Below are positions 1 through 9,070 of a stretch of 64,000 nucleotides of DNA, piece after piece. The position numbers and the translations under genes are program-made. Source of the stretch: Pseudomonas sp. CCI4.2 (GTDB lineage Bacteria; Pseudomonadota; Gammaproteobacteria; Pseudomonadales; Pseudomonadaceae); the NCBI RefSeq assembly GCF_034350045.1, contig NZ_CP133781.1:5258501-5322500 (forward strand), written 5' to 3'. Below the pieces are notes generated by a model. It saw only the letters and a program-made list of their open reading frames with translations. It was not told the origin of the DNA and ran no database searches. Position 1 is the stretch's first letter. Each line of letters begins with the position of its first letter.

Positions 1-181
1 GTTGCGCTATATCGCCATCCCAAAACAGGGTAATGGTGTCTCCTACTCGCGTGACATCGGGGAGTTTGGAGATCAGCCCGATAAACGAAGTAGGGTCGTA
101 CAATTGGTGATACCCCAAGCCAAGACGTGGGTTGTCAGGAGAATCGTTGATGTCGGTAAAAACCAGATCGTTGAGGGCCAT
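1..181 (-). CDS. Ig-like repeat protein, N-terminal fragment (runs off window)
   Basis: An open frame on the minus strand starts with ATG at 181 and continues past base 1, giving the first 60 residues. An AAGGAAG ribosome-binding site lies just upstream of the ATG. The peptide opens MALNDLVFTDINDSPDN and carries a beta-strand-like stretch ending TITLFWDGDIAQ. This resembles strands such as IQLYWGT in the large protein encoded next to it on the same strand, so it is probably a paralogue in the same cluster. There is no signal peptide. The function is unknown. A plus-strand frame over the same bases has no ribosome-binding site and is a shadow. Confidence 0.6.
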   Translation of the reverse strand, partial: MALNDLVFTDINDSPDNPRLGLGYHQLYDPTSFIGLISKLPDVTRVGDTITLFWDGDIAQ

Positions 182-283
182 GATTGTTCTTCCTTGAAGT
201 ATGAAACCGAACCGAAGTGTGCGCCGTGTCTAAAAGTGGCAGCTGTAGTGCCACTGATTGACCCTCGTCTTTTTGGCTAAGTG

Positions 284-298
284 CCTATCAGTGATAGG
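284..298. promoter_or_regulatory. Palindrome resembling a TetR-family operator
   Basis: CCTATCAGTGATAGG is a perfect 7-1-7 palindrome. It lies between the two Ig-like genes, about 100 bp upstream of the start at 181 and just past the stop at 316. The core equals that of the classical tet operator O2. No TetR-family gene is visible in the window, so the binding protein is unknown. It could also act as the stem of a weak terminator for the upstream gene, but no T-run follows it. Confidence 0.35.
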
Positions 299-315
299 GG
301 CGCCTTATTCATTTA

Positions 316-2256
316 TTAAGGTAGAGTGCAAGTACCACCGCCCTGATTCATGGCAAAACGAACAAACCTCTGCGCCGCGTCAATGGGACCGCTGTTGTTG
401 GTGAGCGTATAGCCGAGGGTTGCTCCATTTCGGCAAATTGGATACGTTAGTGTGTAAGGCAATGGAACTTCATAAAAACCCGCGGTTAACATTGCCTGAG
501 TAATAGGAATATCAGTGCCAGTGAGTCTCGACGCTTCGATAGGCGCAGAGCTACCTGGGACGCTGGCATCACCACTGCTCACGCCCACAAAATCATAGCT
601 AATCTTAGGCTCCCTTGTTAATTCAATATTAGTGACACCTCGAAGTGGAATTTGGAAAGTAGTGCCATCTATGCCGGAAGCCCGGGTGATTATGTTGCTA
701 GCATTGGCGTCAGGAAAATAACCCTGTTCCAAGGGGAGGCCATCACCCGGGAGATCGCCGCTTGAAGTGACGGTTACTGTCTGAACCATTGATTTAACCG
801 TCACCGAATTGGTACCATCCAGCACTCTTGTGATGGTGAAATATACGGGCACTGGGCCCGTAGAACCTTCGATAGTTCCCGCAAACGGAACGGGTATCGT
901 TATATTGGCTCCTGTATTACTTGAAATAACGGTAACGGGGTTCCCAGCAGCAGCGGGAGGTGTGCCCCAGTACAGTTGAATCTCATCATCAAGTAGCCAA
1001 ATGGCGCTCAAGTCCACTCCAACACGAAAGATAGTTGCTGTTGCATCTTTCCCATAATCGGCTGGATTGATTGTGTTGACCGGGCTTGTACCGCACACGA
1101 CATCGGGTGCCTTGATGTTTTCATGCTCTGGCGTTTCCGGATCAGGGTCGGGATCAGGACCACCAGGCGTTGTAAGGTTCACGTTAACCAGCGTCTCCGG
1201 CGAATCAATACGCGGAGTACCGGCCCGTTGTAACCAATAACTAACGGCAAGGCCAGTCACCCTCGGAAATTGCGCGACCGTCACATAGGGTACTGCGATG
1301 CTTGCCAGCGGGTCGGCGTCTTTATCGCTGATGGGATACGGAGCAATCGTAATACCAGACCAAACAACATAAATATTGTCGCCTTCCGCCGCGCCATCAA
1401 AATGAGGAATTTCCACTCCAACGTCATCTACGGCATCGTTGTAGGTGATTAGACCGTCATCGTTTTCAGGCACCAAGGGCGCTGGTAGGTCGGGGAGGTC
1501 AAGAAATACGGGGACCATGACCAGCTCTGAAAGCTCGCTGACATTACCTGCCCAGTCCGTAACCCGGTAGCCAAAATATTTTGCGCCATCCGGGGTGGCG
1601 GCGAGGTCGTCCTTGGTAATGGTGACAGGGTTGGGAGTTTTAGGGTCGCCCACACCGAACGACGGCGTAAGATAAACGCCTTGGGTGTCGCTGGTTCCTA
1701 GCCAAAGTTGTATGTTGTCGTCCTGTTCACTGTCGAAAAAAGGGTCGACGGTAAGATTAAGCAGTCCGTTTACCAGATCACTCACGGTGATACCCGAAAG
1801 CTGGTCGTCTGTGAAAAATAGCGGTGGTAATTTATCACCGCCCGGCGCGCGCTGATCAAATCTGACGACCACTGGCAGGTTGGACAGTTGACCGTCTTCG
1901 GAAGCAGTGTCAAAAACCTCATACTCCAGAGTGACATCGACGTCGGTACCCTCAGGCGGAAAATCCACGACTTCGATGAGCAACTCAAACTCTTGAATAG
2001 AGGGATCCTCAAGATCGACCGCAGATAAGTCCACCGGATCGCCATAAGGAGTTCCGTCCTTATAAAGCTTAATAGAATCAGAGTTCTTCATGCCGTCGGA
2101 CTTAGGCACTATTACAACGACCGCGGAGGCCAGTTCAACGATCGGAATAATACCCTTGACAGGGTCGGCGACTGGCACACTGAGCTTCAGCAGTGCGGTG
2201 GGCAGTGCAAGGCCTGCAGTTTTTTTAGCGCGAGCAAATACTTGATGTGTTGACAT
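316..2256 (-). CDS. Large Ig-like/beta-sandwich protein of unknown function
   Basis: This encodes about 646 residues when started at the ATG at 2256. An AGGA lies 8 bases upstream of that codon; another in-frame ATG at 2265 overlaps the ribosome-binding site and is less likely. The chain is rich in D, P, T and V and shows repeated beta-strand segments such as NIQLWLGT, YFGYRVTDWAGNVSEL and IQLYWGTPP, about 100 residues apart, as in stacked Ig-like modules. A PDPDPDPETPEHE linker falls near residue 380. There is no signal peptide and no membrane segment. The neighbour at 1-181 appears related. An adhesin-like or structural role is only a guess; the family is not one I can name. Confidence 0.7.
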   Translation of the reverse strand: MSTHQVFARAKKTAGLALPTALLKLSVPVADPVKGIIPIVELASAVVVIVPKSDGMKNSDSIKLYKDGTPYGDPVDLSAVDLEDPSIQEFELLIEVVDFPPEGTDVDVTLEYEVFDTASEDGQLSNLPVVVRFDQRAPGGDKLPPLFFTDDQLSGITVSDLVNGLLNLTVDPFFDSEQDDNIQLWLGTSDTQGVYLTPSFGVGDPKTPNPVTITKDDLAATPDGAKYFGYRVTDWAGNVSELSELVMVPVFLDLPDLPAPLVPENDDGLITYNDAVDDVGVEIPHFDGAAEGDNIYVVWSGITIAPYPISDKDADPLASIAVPYVTVAQFPRVTGLAVSYWLQRAGTPRIDSPETLVNVNLTTPGGPDPDPDPETPEHENIKAPDVVCGTSPVNTINPADYGKDATATIFRVGVDLSAIWLLDDEIQLYWGTPPAAAGNPVTVISSNTGANITIPVPFAGTIEGSTGPVPVYFTITRVLDGTNSVTVKSMVQTVTVTSSGDLPGDGLPLEQGYFPDANASNIITRASGIDGTTFQIPLRGVTNIELTREPKISYDFVGVSSGDASVPGSSAPIEASRLTGTDIPITQAMLTAGFYEVPLPYTLTYPICRNGATLGYTLTNNSGPIDAAQRFVRFAMNQGGGTCTLP

Positions 2257-2364
2257 GATATTCATCCTGAATATGAATTTCCTGGTTTATGACTTATGAC
2301 GGCTGGGTCCAGCGCTGTACAACCGCAACGGTTTTTAGATTACCCACGGTGGATAATTTCGTCA

Positions 2365-2382
2365 CCTGTCATTTCTGACAGG
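2365..2382. promoter_or_regulatory. CTGT-N8-ACAG palindrome (LexA-box-like) in a 388-bp gap
   Basis: CCTGTCATTTCTGACAGG is a perfect 7-4-7 inverted repeat about 110 bp upstream of the Ig-like gene start at 2256. It fits the CTGT-N8-ACAG outline of SOS boxes, but the centre lacks the alternating TA core of good LexA sites. The rest of the gap between 2257 and 2644 is AT-rich and includes GAGTTAACTC at 2409-2418 with another GTTAAC at 2394-2399. It presumably holds the divergent promoters of the Ig-like gene and the first autotransporter. Confidence 0.3.
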
Positions 2383-2644
2383 GGTAGGCTGGGGTTAACA
2401 AAAATATGAGTTAACTCAAGGAGAACGCTACAAATATTAATTGGCTATAACACTTATTTTAAACCGCTCTTATCAGTTGATCGGCAATACCACCATTGGT
2501 CTTGACACACTTGCTGTTATGAACTTAGTTATAGACACATTGATGCTTGCAACAAAAGTTTATAGCGTTTGATCCAAGCAGTAGCAGGCTCGTAAGCGAA
2601 TACGGTGTTTCACGCCACGAAAAAAAACAGGGAGATCGATAAGC

Positions 2645-5164
2645 ATGGAGGCCGACTGCAAAGCTCTGTTACGTCGCCAATGGTTTCTTGCACTCACCCT
2701 GGTAGCTACCTGTGAACACACGTGGGGAGTTAATTTGCCACCCGGCGCATCGGTTACCGTCGCTGCTGGGGAGCCCGCGCAAAGCTGGGCCCTGAATGCC
2801 GCTAACCTGTCAGTCTCTCCGGGAGGACAAACCTTAGATATTTCTACAACCACAGGCTCTACTGTCACTCTTAATGGCGCTACTGTTTCCGCCACCTCGC
2901 TGCGGGCATTGGTGCTTACCGAAAGCACTGGCGTTATCACTGACTCAACACTTACCTCCACCGGTAATACCGGCTTGTCGGTTGTTCGCGGTAACGACGT
3001 CAATGTTCCGGGCTCTACCGCGACGGTCACTAATAGCGTTATTACTGCAGCGGGTCGGGGCTTGAATGTGTCCGGAGGCAGTACTGCAACGGTTATCAAT
3101 TCCACCATCACCGGGACTGGCGCTGTTGGGGCGTCCGTTGCCGGAGACGGCTTGGGCATTTCCCTGGTGGGCGGTGAAGCAATACTTCAGGGTAGCCAGG
3201 CAACTGGCAGTACGCACGGGGCCGGCTTGTTTTCCAACATACCCAGTACCGCGACCCCCACGCTTGTACTGGATGGCTCGGGCCTGACTTCTGGTACAGG
3301 CAGCGCCATTCTTGTGGGTAACATCGGCACGCCGCCAATGAGAGCGGACATTGAGGTATTGAACGGGTCCACATTGACGTCAGGCAATGGGGTGTTGCTC
3401 GAGGTCGGACTTGCGAGTTCTCCGGCAGGCTCGGTTACTGCCGCCCAGATGACCATTGATAACAGTCACCTAGTGGGGGATGTACAGGTGCTGGCCGGGT
3501 CCACCGCCGATATCGTGATGCGCAACGGTGCAACGTTGACCGGGACAATGAGCAATATCAGCAGCCTGGATATGAACGGCAGTAGCGTCACCGGGAACGT
3601 GGTCGAACTGTCTGGCTCTGCGGCACCGGTCAGTTTGTCAGCAGGCTCTACATTTACGGGTTCGCTGACCAATATAGGCAGCCTGCGCCTGGATAACAGC
3701 GCGATGACCGGTGACATCGTTCAAGACCCGCAGACCCCGGCCTCATTGACGCTCGCCAACGGTGGGCGTTTGACCGGCACCGTTACCGGGGCGCAAGGCA
3801 TGTCGGTCGACAACACCTCGGTATTTAACATGGTCAATGACTCCAGCGTTGGCGCACTGACGCTGGAGGGAGGGACCGTTAACCTGCGTGGCGGCCAAGG
3901 CGCTTTCCGCACTTTGACCGCATCGAGCTTGTCAGGAAACGGTACGTTTGCGTTGGGAACCGACCTTGCGGGCCATCTGAGTGATCTGGTCAACATCACC
4001 GGTAATGCCAGCGGCAGCCATACGCTTGAGATCCAGAACACCGGTGCCGAACCGGTTAAGGAGGACTACGCCCAGCAGGTGGTACACACAGGCAGCGGCC
4101 CCGCCAGTTTTTCTGTTGCGGGCGGCCGGGTCGATGCCGGCACGTTCACTTACGATTTGCAACAGCGTGGCACGGACTGGTATCTGGTACAGGCCACCGT
4201 CGATGAGGGCGGGGCTGGTGGAGGTGATGGTGGAACAGGCGGAGAAGAGCCGGTTATCAGCCCTAGCGCCGAAGCAGTCATCGGCGTGTTCAGCGCAGCG
4301 CCAACCGTGTGGTATGGCGAGCTGACCACGCTGCGCAGTCGAATGGGCGAACTGCGAAATGGACACGAGCAAGGCGGCGATTGGGTGCGCACCTATGGCA
4401 ACAAATACAACGTGTCAGCAACCGACCAAGTCCAATACAGCCAAACTCAGCAAGGCATCTCGTTCGGTGCCGACACTGCCCTCTCCAGCGACGGAAAATG
4501 GCTGGTCGGTGTGCTGGGAGGCTACAGCAACTCCCAACTGGATATGCAGCTTGGCACTACTGGACAGGTCAACAGTTACTACTTGGGCCTTTACAGCACG
4601 TGGATGTCAAAGGATGGCTACTACATCGATGCGATCGTCAAAGCCAACCGCTTCAAGAATAAGGCTGATGTGACGATGAGCGACGGCAACAACGCCAGGG
4701 GCGATTACAACAATTACGGAACTGGCGGCTCCGTGGAGGCCGGCAGGCATTTTGATCTCTCTAACGGTTGGTTCATCGAACCCTACGTACAAGGATCGGC
4801 CTTGTGGGTGCAAGGCGAAAACTACAGCCTGGACAATGGACTGAATGCCAGAAGCAATAAGGCTGACTCGTTCCTGGGCAAAGTCGGAACGCATGTGGGG
4901 CGAACAATTCCACTGGAATCGGGTGGTTTCGTTCAGCCTTACGTGAAACTGGCTGCAGCCCATGAGTTTGCCAAAAGCAATGAGGTTCGCGTCAATAACA
5001 CCACCTTCAGTGATGACCTTTCCGGTACTCGTGGCGAAGTAGGCGCGGGGATGGCCGCACAGATATCCAACGTGCTGCAACTGCACGCAGATGTCGATTA
5101 CAGCAATGGCAAAAACATCGAACAGCCTTGGGGAGTAAGCGTCGGCCTACGTTTTACCTGGTAA
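2645..5164 (+). CDS. Autotransporter with pertactin-like passenger
   Basis: An 839-residue type Va secretion protein. The N terminus has a basic stretch and a hydrophobic run (FLALTLVAT) that serves as a weak signal peptide. Residues about 30-515 form a Ser/Thr/Gly/Asn-rich beta-helix passenger. A glycine-rich linker sits at about 519-535, and an outer-membrane beta-domain runs from about 540 to the end, finishing GLRFTW with the aromatic C terminus needed for barrel assembly. About three copies of a 38-residue module (LTGT.SN...L..D.S..TG) lie around residues 282-395. A GGGAG lies about 10 bp before the ATG. The next gene is a paralogue. No protease or lipase catalytic motif is evident, so an adhesin or surface role is inferred. 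Confidence 0.88.
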   Translation: MEADCKALLRRQWFLALTLVATCEHTWGVNLPPGASVTVAAGEPAQSWALNAANLSVSPGGQTLDISTTTGSTVTLNGATVSATSLRALVLTESTGVITDSTLTSTGNTGLSVVRGNDVNVPGSTATVTNSVITAAGRGLNVSGGSTATVINSTITGTGAVGASVAGDGLGISLVGGEAILQGSQATGSTHGAGLFSNIPSTATPTLVLDGSGLTSGTGSAILVGNIGTPPMRADIEVLNGSTLTSGNGVLLEVGLASSPAGSVTAAQMTIDNSHLVGDVQVLAGSTADIVMRNGATLTGTMSNISSLDMNGSSVTGNVVELSGSAAPVSLSAGSTFTGSLTNIGSLRLDNSAMTGDIVQDPQTPASLTLANGGRLTGTVTGAQGMSVDNTSVFNMVNDSSVGALTLEGGTVNLRGGQGAFRTLTASSLSGNGTFALGTDLAGHLSDLVNITGNASGSHTLEIQNTGAEPVKEDYAQQVVHTGSGPASFSVAGGRVDAGTFTYDLQQRGTDWYLVQATVDEGGAGGGDGGTGGEEPVISPSAEAVIGVFSAAPTVWYGELTTLRSRMGELRNGHEQGGDWVRTYGNKYNVSATDQVQYSQTQQGISFGADTALSSDGKWLVGVLGGYSNSQLDMQLGTTGQVNSYYLGLYSTWMSKDGYYIDAIVKANRFKNKADVTMSDGNNARGDYNNYGTGGSVEAGRHFDLSNGWFIEPYVQGSALWVQGENYSLDNGLNARSNKADSFLGKVGTHVGRTIPLESGGFVQPYVKLAAAHEFAKSNEVRVNNTTFSDDLSGTRGEVGAGMAAQISNVLQLHADVDYSNGKNIEQPWGVSVGLRFTW

Positions 5165-5224
5165 CGTGTCCGCATTGCGTTTCTAAACACTGCTTAAGCG
5201 CCGTAAATCATGCCCATTCGTCAA

Positions 5225-5242
5225 TGTAGGACGCTTCCTACA
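5225..5242. terminator. Perfect hairpin between the two autotransporter genes
   Basis: TGTAGGA-CGCT-TCCTACA forms a 7-bp perfect stem with a 4-base loop, 60 bp after the first autotransporter stop and about 100 bp before the second start. A T-rich run (CTTTTTTTGTAG) follows about 25 bases later rather than immediately. It may be a terminator or an operator separating two independently controlled paralogues. Confidence 0.35.
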
Positions 5243-5325
5243 AGAATTGCTGAATTGTCTGATCTTTTTTTGTAGTCCTTTTCTGTCAAATAGCGCGCTC
5301 GATTATTCAAGGCATGGGCGTAGCA

Positions 5326-7584
5326 ATGAAACGGTTCAAGGGGCAAGCCGGGCAACTGGCAATGGTACTGGGTGTGATGACGATCAACGTGTGCGAGGCG
5401 GCCATTGACTTGCCCCCTGGACAGAAGATGACGATTGGGGACGGCGACCCTATTTATGAGTTCAATCTTGTCGGATCCCACCTGATTGTGGAAACAGGCG
5501 GCGAAACCGGACGTATCGTAGCCAACTCAAACGCACAGCTCGACATGGACGGTGGCACGGTCACCTCAACGGGCATGCCCGCCATCGCGCTGTACAACAG
5601 CAGCGCCGTCATCAATAACAGCACAATCATTGCTTCGGCCGATCCTGCCCGTCCCAACGTCAGTAGCTTTGGCATTCGCCTTTCCGGGTTTGAGCAGGCG
5701 TCCAGCGCGGTGATCAGCAACAGCTTCGTTTCCGGAACGGGGCGCGGCATCAACGTTACCGATAGCGCCTCCCTGGTACTGAACAATACCCAAGTAGAAG
5801 GTCACGTCGGAGATCCTGGTAATGGGTTTGTTTCCGGCGGCGCGGGTGTGGTGGTGGCCGGTGCCAGCGCCTCATTCAATCAGGGGAGCACGGTAACAGG
5901 CGATAATAATGGCGTGGTCATTTGGGGTGACGCCACCGGATCCGTTGAAAAGCCTGCGTCACTGGTGGTTGATCAGTCTGCCGTAGTAGGGCGCAGTGGC
6001 AGTGCCATTGTAATAAGCAAATCGGCGGCCGCGGATCAAGATGTCAGCATTAAAATTCAAAACGGCTCGACGCTAAGCGGCGGCAACGGTATCGCTTTGG
6101 AAGTCAATAACGGCGCAAGGGGCTATGTTGACGTCAACAACAGCCAATTGATCGGTGACGTGCTGGTTGAAAGCGGCTCCACTGCTGACCTCGACCTGCA
6201 AAACAATGCGTCCATCACTGGCACCATGACCAACGTCACTGCCCTGAAAATCGACGGCTCGTCGCTGTGGACCATGGAGCAAAACTCGACGGTCGGTGCG
6301 CTGAATCTTGATGGCGGTACGGTCAACCTGCGCGGCACCGATGGTAATGCCAGCTTCCATCAGTTGGACGTTAATGAACTGTCCGGCAATGGCACCTTCG
6401 TGTTCGGCACCAATATCGGCGCGAATATCGGCGACACACTCAATGTGAGCGGCACAGCGACCGGCAGCCATAGCCTGATCGTGGAAAACACCGGTGCCGA
6501 ACCCCTTGCAGGCGGCCCTGATCTGGCGTTGGTGCACACCAACAGTGGCGATGCCACGTTTTCGGTCAACTCCAAAGATGGGCTGGTGGATGCCGGCGCA
6601 TTCGCTTACCAATTGCAGCAACGTCCGGGCTCAGCAGACAGCAATGACTGGGTCCTGTCGCAAACCGGCGAGCTGTCCAACAGCACTGAAGCCACGATTG
6701 GCATGTTCAGTGCGGCACCGACCATCTGGTACGGCGAGACAACAACCCTGCGCTCGCGCATGGGTGAGTTGCGCAACGACAAAGATCAGGGTGGCGGCTG
6801 GATGCGCACCTACGGCAACAAATACAACATGTCGGCAGGCGGCGGGGTTGATTACTCACAAGTTCAGCAGGGCATTTCCTTCGGTGCCGACATGCCGATT
6901 TCCAACAGCAATGGTCAGTGGTTGCTGGGGGTGATGGGCGGTTACAGCAAGTCTGATCTGGATCTGCGTGAAGGCAGCCATGGCACCGTTCACAGTACGT
7001 ACATCGGCGCCTATAGCACTTGGCTGTCGGACAACGGCTTTTACGTTGACGCACTGATCAAGGCTAACCACTTTAAGAATCAAACCGATGTAGTGATGCG
7101 CGACGGTGTTAAAACCAAGGGCAAATACAACAACTACGGCGTGGGTGGCTCGATCGAAGCGGGCAAACACATCAAGCTGGCGGATGAATGGTTCGTCGAG
7201 CCTTTTGCACAAGTTTCAACCTTGTTTGTAAGTGGCCAAAGCTACGATCTCGACAACGGGCTTGAAGCGAGCAGCAATAAAGCCGATTCGATCCTGGGCA
7301 AAGTCGGCACCCACGTGGGCCGCACGTTTGCACTGGATGATGGCGGTTTCGTTCAGCCCTTCGTCAAAGTGGCTGTGGCGCAAGAGTTCGCCAAGAACAA
7401 CCAGGTGAAGATCAACGACAATCGTTTCACCAATGACTTGTCGGGCACCCGTGGTGAGTTCGGTGTCGGTGTCGCCGCGCAGTTAACCGATGTGTTGCAA
7501 GTACACGCCGGTTTCGACTACATGAAAGGCAGCAACATCGAGCAGCCGTGGGGCGTGAATGTCGGGTTGCGTTACAACTGGTAA
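5326..7584 (+). CDS. Autotransporter with pertactin-like passenger, paralogue of preceding gene
   Basis: Starting at the ATG at 5326 gives 752 residues beginning MKRFKGQAGQLAMVLGVMTI, a plausible signal peptide with cleavage near VCEA/AIDLPPG. The upstream in-frame ATG at 5314 has AAGG only one base away and is unlikely; spacing to 5326 is long, so the start is uncertain. The passenger is again Ser/Thr/Gly-rich beta-helix and the C-terminal 280 residues are the autotransporter barrel ending GLRYNW. The barrel is very similar to that of the preceding gene. The passenger has only one copy of the 38-residue module that occurs about three times upstream, which accounts for most of the length difference. 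It looks like a tandem duplication with passenger divergence. Confidence 0.87.
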   Translation: MKRFKGQAGQLAMVLGVMTINVCEAAIDLPPGQKMTIGDGDPIYEFNLVGSHLIVETGGETGRIVANSNAQLDMDGGTVTSTGMPAIALYNSSAVINNSTIIASADPARPNVSSFGIRLSGFEQASSAVISNSFVSGTGRGINVTDSASLVLNNTQVEGHVGDPGNGFVSGGAGVVVAGASASFNQGSTVTGDNNGVVIWGDATGSVEKPASLVVDQSAVVGRSGSAIVISKSAAADQDVSIKIQNGSTLSGGNGIALEVNNGARGYVDVNNSQLIGDVLVESGSTADLDLQNNASITGTMTNVTALKIDGSSLWTMEQNSTVGALNLDGGTVNLRGTDGNASFHQLDVNELSGNGTFVFGTNIGANIGDTLNVSGTATGSHSLIVENTGAEPLAGGPDLALVHTNSGDATFSVNSKDGLVDAGAFAYQLQQRPGSADSNDWVLSQTGELSNSTEATIGMFSAAPTIWYGETTTLRSRMGELRNDKDQGGGWMRTYGNKYNMSAGGGVDYSQVQQGISFGADMPISNSNGQWLLGVMGGYSKSDLDLREGSHGTVHSTYIGAYSTWLSDNGFYVDALIKANHFKNQTDVVMRDGVKTKGKYNNYGVGGSIEAGKHIKLADEWFVEPFAQVSTLFVSGQSYDLDNGLEASSNKADSILGKVGTHVGRTFALDDGGFVQPFVKVAVAQEFAKNNQVKINDNRFTNDLSGTRGEFGVGVAAQLTDVLQVHAGFDYMKGSNIEQPWGVNVGLRYNW

Positions 7585-7625
7585 GTAAACGCTGGCAGCG
7601 CGGTTTGTTTGTTGTACCGCGCCGC

Positions 7626-7653
7626 ACCCTTCCCGAATGAATTCGGTCCCACA
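7626..7653. repeat. Short dispersed palindromic repeat (TTCCCGAATGAATTCGG type)
   Basis: TTCCCGAATGAATTCGGTCC followed by CACAG is one of several copies of a short repeat in the window. Others lie near 13090 (partial), 29850-29876, 46967-46991 and as an inverted pair at 56445-56510. The core CCGAATnnATTCGG is palindromic. These are REP-like intergenic sequences. Confidence 0.6.
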
Positions 7654-7674
7654 GGTCTTTGGCAATGCACGAAT

Positions 7675-7865
7675 TTGTAGGTGCCGAAGGCTGCGATCAG
7701 ATTTCAGTGCCTACTATCCGGCGTCTGCCGACCTCTCTGTGGGAGTTGGCTCGCCAACGAAAGCGTCATTGCAAGCGCCCCAGGTTTCAGGTCGACATCA
7801 GCGGCCCGATTACCGGCCTCGCAGCCTTCGGCAGCGCTTACAACAGCTTGGTGTCCGCTGCGACC
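7675..7865. repeat. Composite intergenic repeat, copy 1 of 3
   Basis: It begins TGTAGGTGCCGAAGGCTGCG and contains GCCAACGAAAGCGTCATTGC and a CAGGTTTCAGGTCGACATCAG segment, ending in CTGCGACC. The same order of blocks recurs at 39412-39600 and 42555-42750, always on the plus strand. Copy 1 differs toward its 3' end. The short open frames through it carry no ribosome-binding site and are not genes. Together with the palindrome just upstream it fills the gap between the second autotransporter and the oxidoreductase gene. Confidence 0.6.
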
Positions 7866-7968
7866 ATGCGTTGACGAACCACCTCAGGGCATGAAGAAGT
7901 CCGGTCCCACAGTTATAGGTGTAATCCCTGTAGAACCGGAATTTAGTCGGGAAGCTTTTTTGCCAATC

Positions 7969-8931
7969 TCAGACCAGACTTTCGTCAATCACCAACACGA
8001 CCTTGCCTGACACCTGATTAGTTGCCAGTTCCGCGAAGGCCGCTTCGGCGTCCTTCACCGCAAACGAGCGGGCTAATTGTGGTTTGAGGCGGCCTTCGGT
8101 AAACAGCGGCCAGACATGCTGACCCAGATCACTGAGCAGGTCGGCCTTGAACTGGTCATCGCGGCTGCGCAATGTCGAACCCAATAGATGGATGCGCTTG
8201 CCCAGCACCAGTGCCAAGTCCAACTGCGCTTCACGCCCGCCCATTAGCCCGATCAATACCAACCGACCATCGACCTTGAGGATTTTGAGGTTCAGTGCCG
8301 CGTAATTCGCGCCCACTGGGTCAAGAATCACGTCGAACGGCCCCAAGTCTTTCAAACTCTCCAGATTGTCGCTGCGCACTACCCCGCCTTGTGCGCCCAA
8401 CGCTTCGCAATACGCTAACCGCTCGGCGGAACCGACGCTGACCCACACGGGGTTGCCAAACGCTTTGCACAGCTGAATGCCGGCTGAACCAACACCACTT
8501 GCGCCGGCGTGCAATAAGACCTTTTCACCGGGCTTCAATGCGGCCAGTTGAAAAAGGTTCAACCACGCCGTGGCGTACACCTCGGGAATGCCAGCGGCCT
8601 CCGGCAATGTCATTCCGTCGGGAACCGGCAACACGTGCCGGCCATCGACGACCACTTCTTCGGCCATGCCGCCGCCCGACAACAGCGCACACACCCGGTC
8701 GCCGACCTGCCAGGCCGAGCCCGCACCGACTTCACTGATAACCCCGGAACACTCCATCCCCAGCACCTGACTGGCCCCCGGCGGTGGCGGGTAGAGTCCG
8801 GCGCGCTGCAATAAGTCAGCCCGATTGAGGCCAGCGGCGGCGATACGAATACGGACTTGTCCCACGTCACACGTCAAGTCAGGCTGTTCGAGCCATTCCA
8901 CATGTCCTTCAACGCCTTGCAATGCTTTCAC
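7969..8931 (-). CDS. NAD(P)H:quinone oxidoreductase (PIG3-type zinc-less MDR)
   Basis: A 320-residue medium-chain dehydrogenase/reductase. The N-terminal GroES-like domain contains ADLLQRAGLYPPPPGA, characteristic of PIG3-type quinone oxidoreductases. The Rossmann domain carries LLHAGASGVGSAGIQL at about 135-150, which binds NADPH. Structural and catalytic zinc ligands are absent. The expected reaction is one-electron reduction of quinones in the cytoplasm. The start is GTG at 8931 with GGAGG close upstream. It is divergent from prc, with about 140 bp between the two starts, as seen in other pseudomonads. Confidence 0.88.
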   Translation of the reverse strand: MKALQGVEGHVEWLEQPDLTCDVGQVRIRIAAAGLNRADLLQRAGLYPPPPGASQVLGMECSGVISEVGAGSAWQVGDRVCALLSGGGMAEEVVVDGRHVLPVPDGMTLPEAAGIPEVYATAWLNLFQLAALKPGEKVLLHAGASGVGSAGIQLCKAFGNPVWVSVGSAERLAYCEALGAQGGVVRSDNLESLKDLGPFDVILDPVGANYAALNLKILKVDGRLVLIGLMGGREAQLDLALVLGKRIHLLGSTLRSRDDQFKADLLSDLGQHVWPLFTEGRLKPQLARSFAVKDAEAAFAELATNQVSGKVVLVIDESLV

Positions 8932-9070
8932 GGTGCCTCCATAGTGACTCTGGACTGAGCCGGTGCTATAGACGCACGGGCTTTTTGCATTATGCGACCG
9001 GATCCGACGGAACCGGCGATCTCAAAGACGGCCTAATATGCGTTATCAATTGCCCCCGCGTCGAATCAGC

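Noticed and set aside
2..280. Plus-strand 92-codon frame at the left edge
   Set aside because: It is antisense to the better-supported minus-strand gene starting at 181 and has no ribosome-binding site or recognisable protein features.
7585..7968. CRISPR array candidates among the intergenic repeats
   Set aside because: The repeats are palindromic REP-like units and composite blocks without regular repeat-spacer periodicity, and no cas genes are present.
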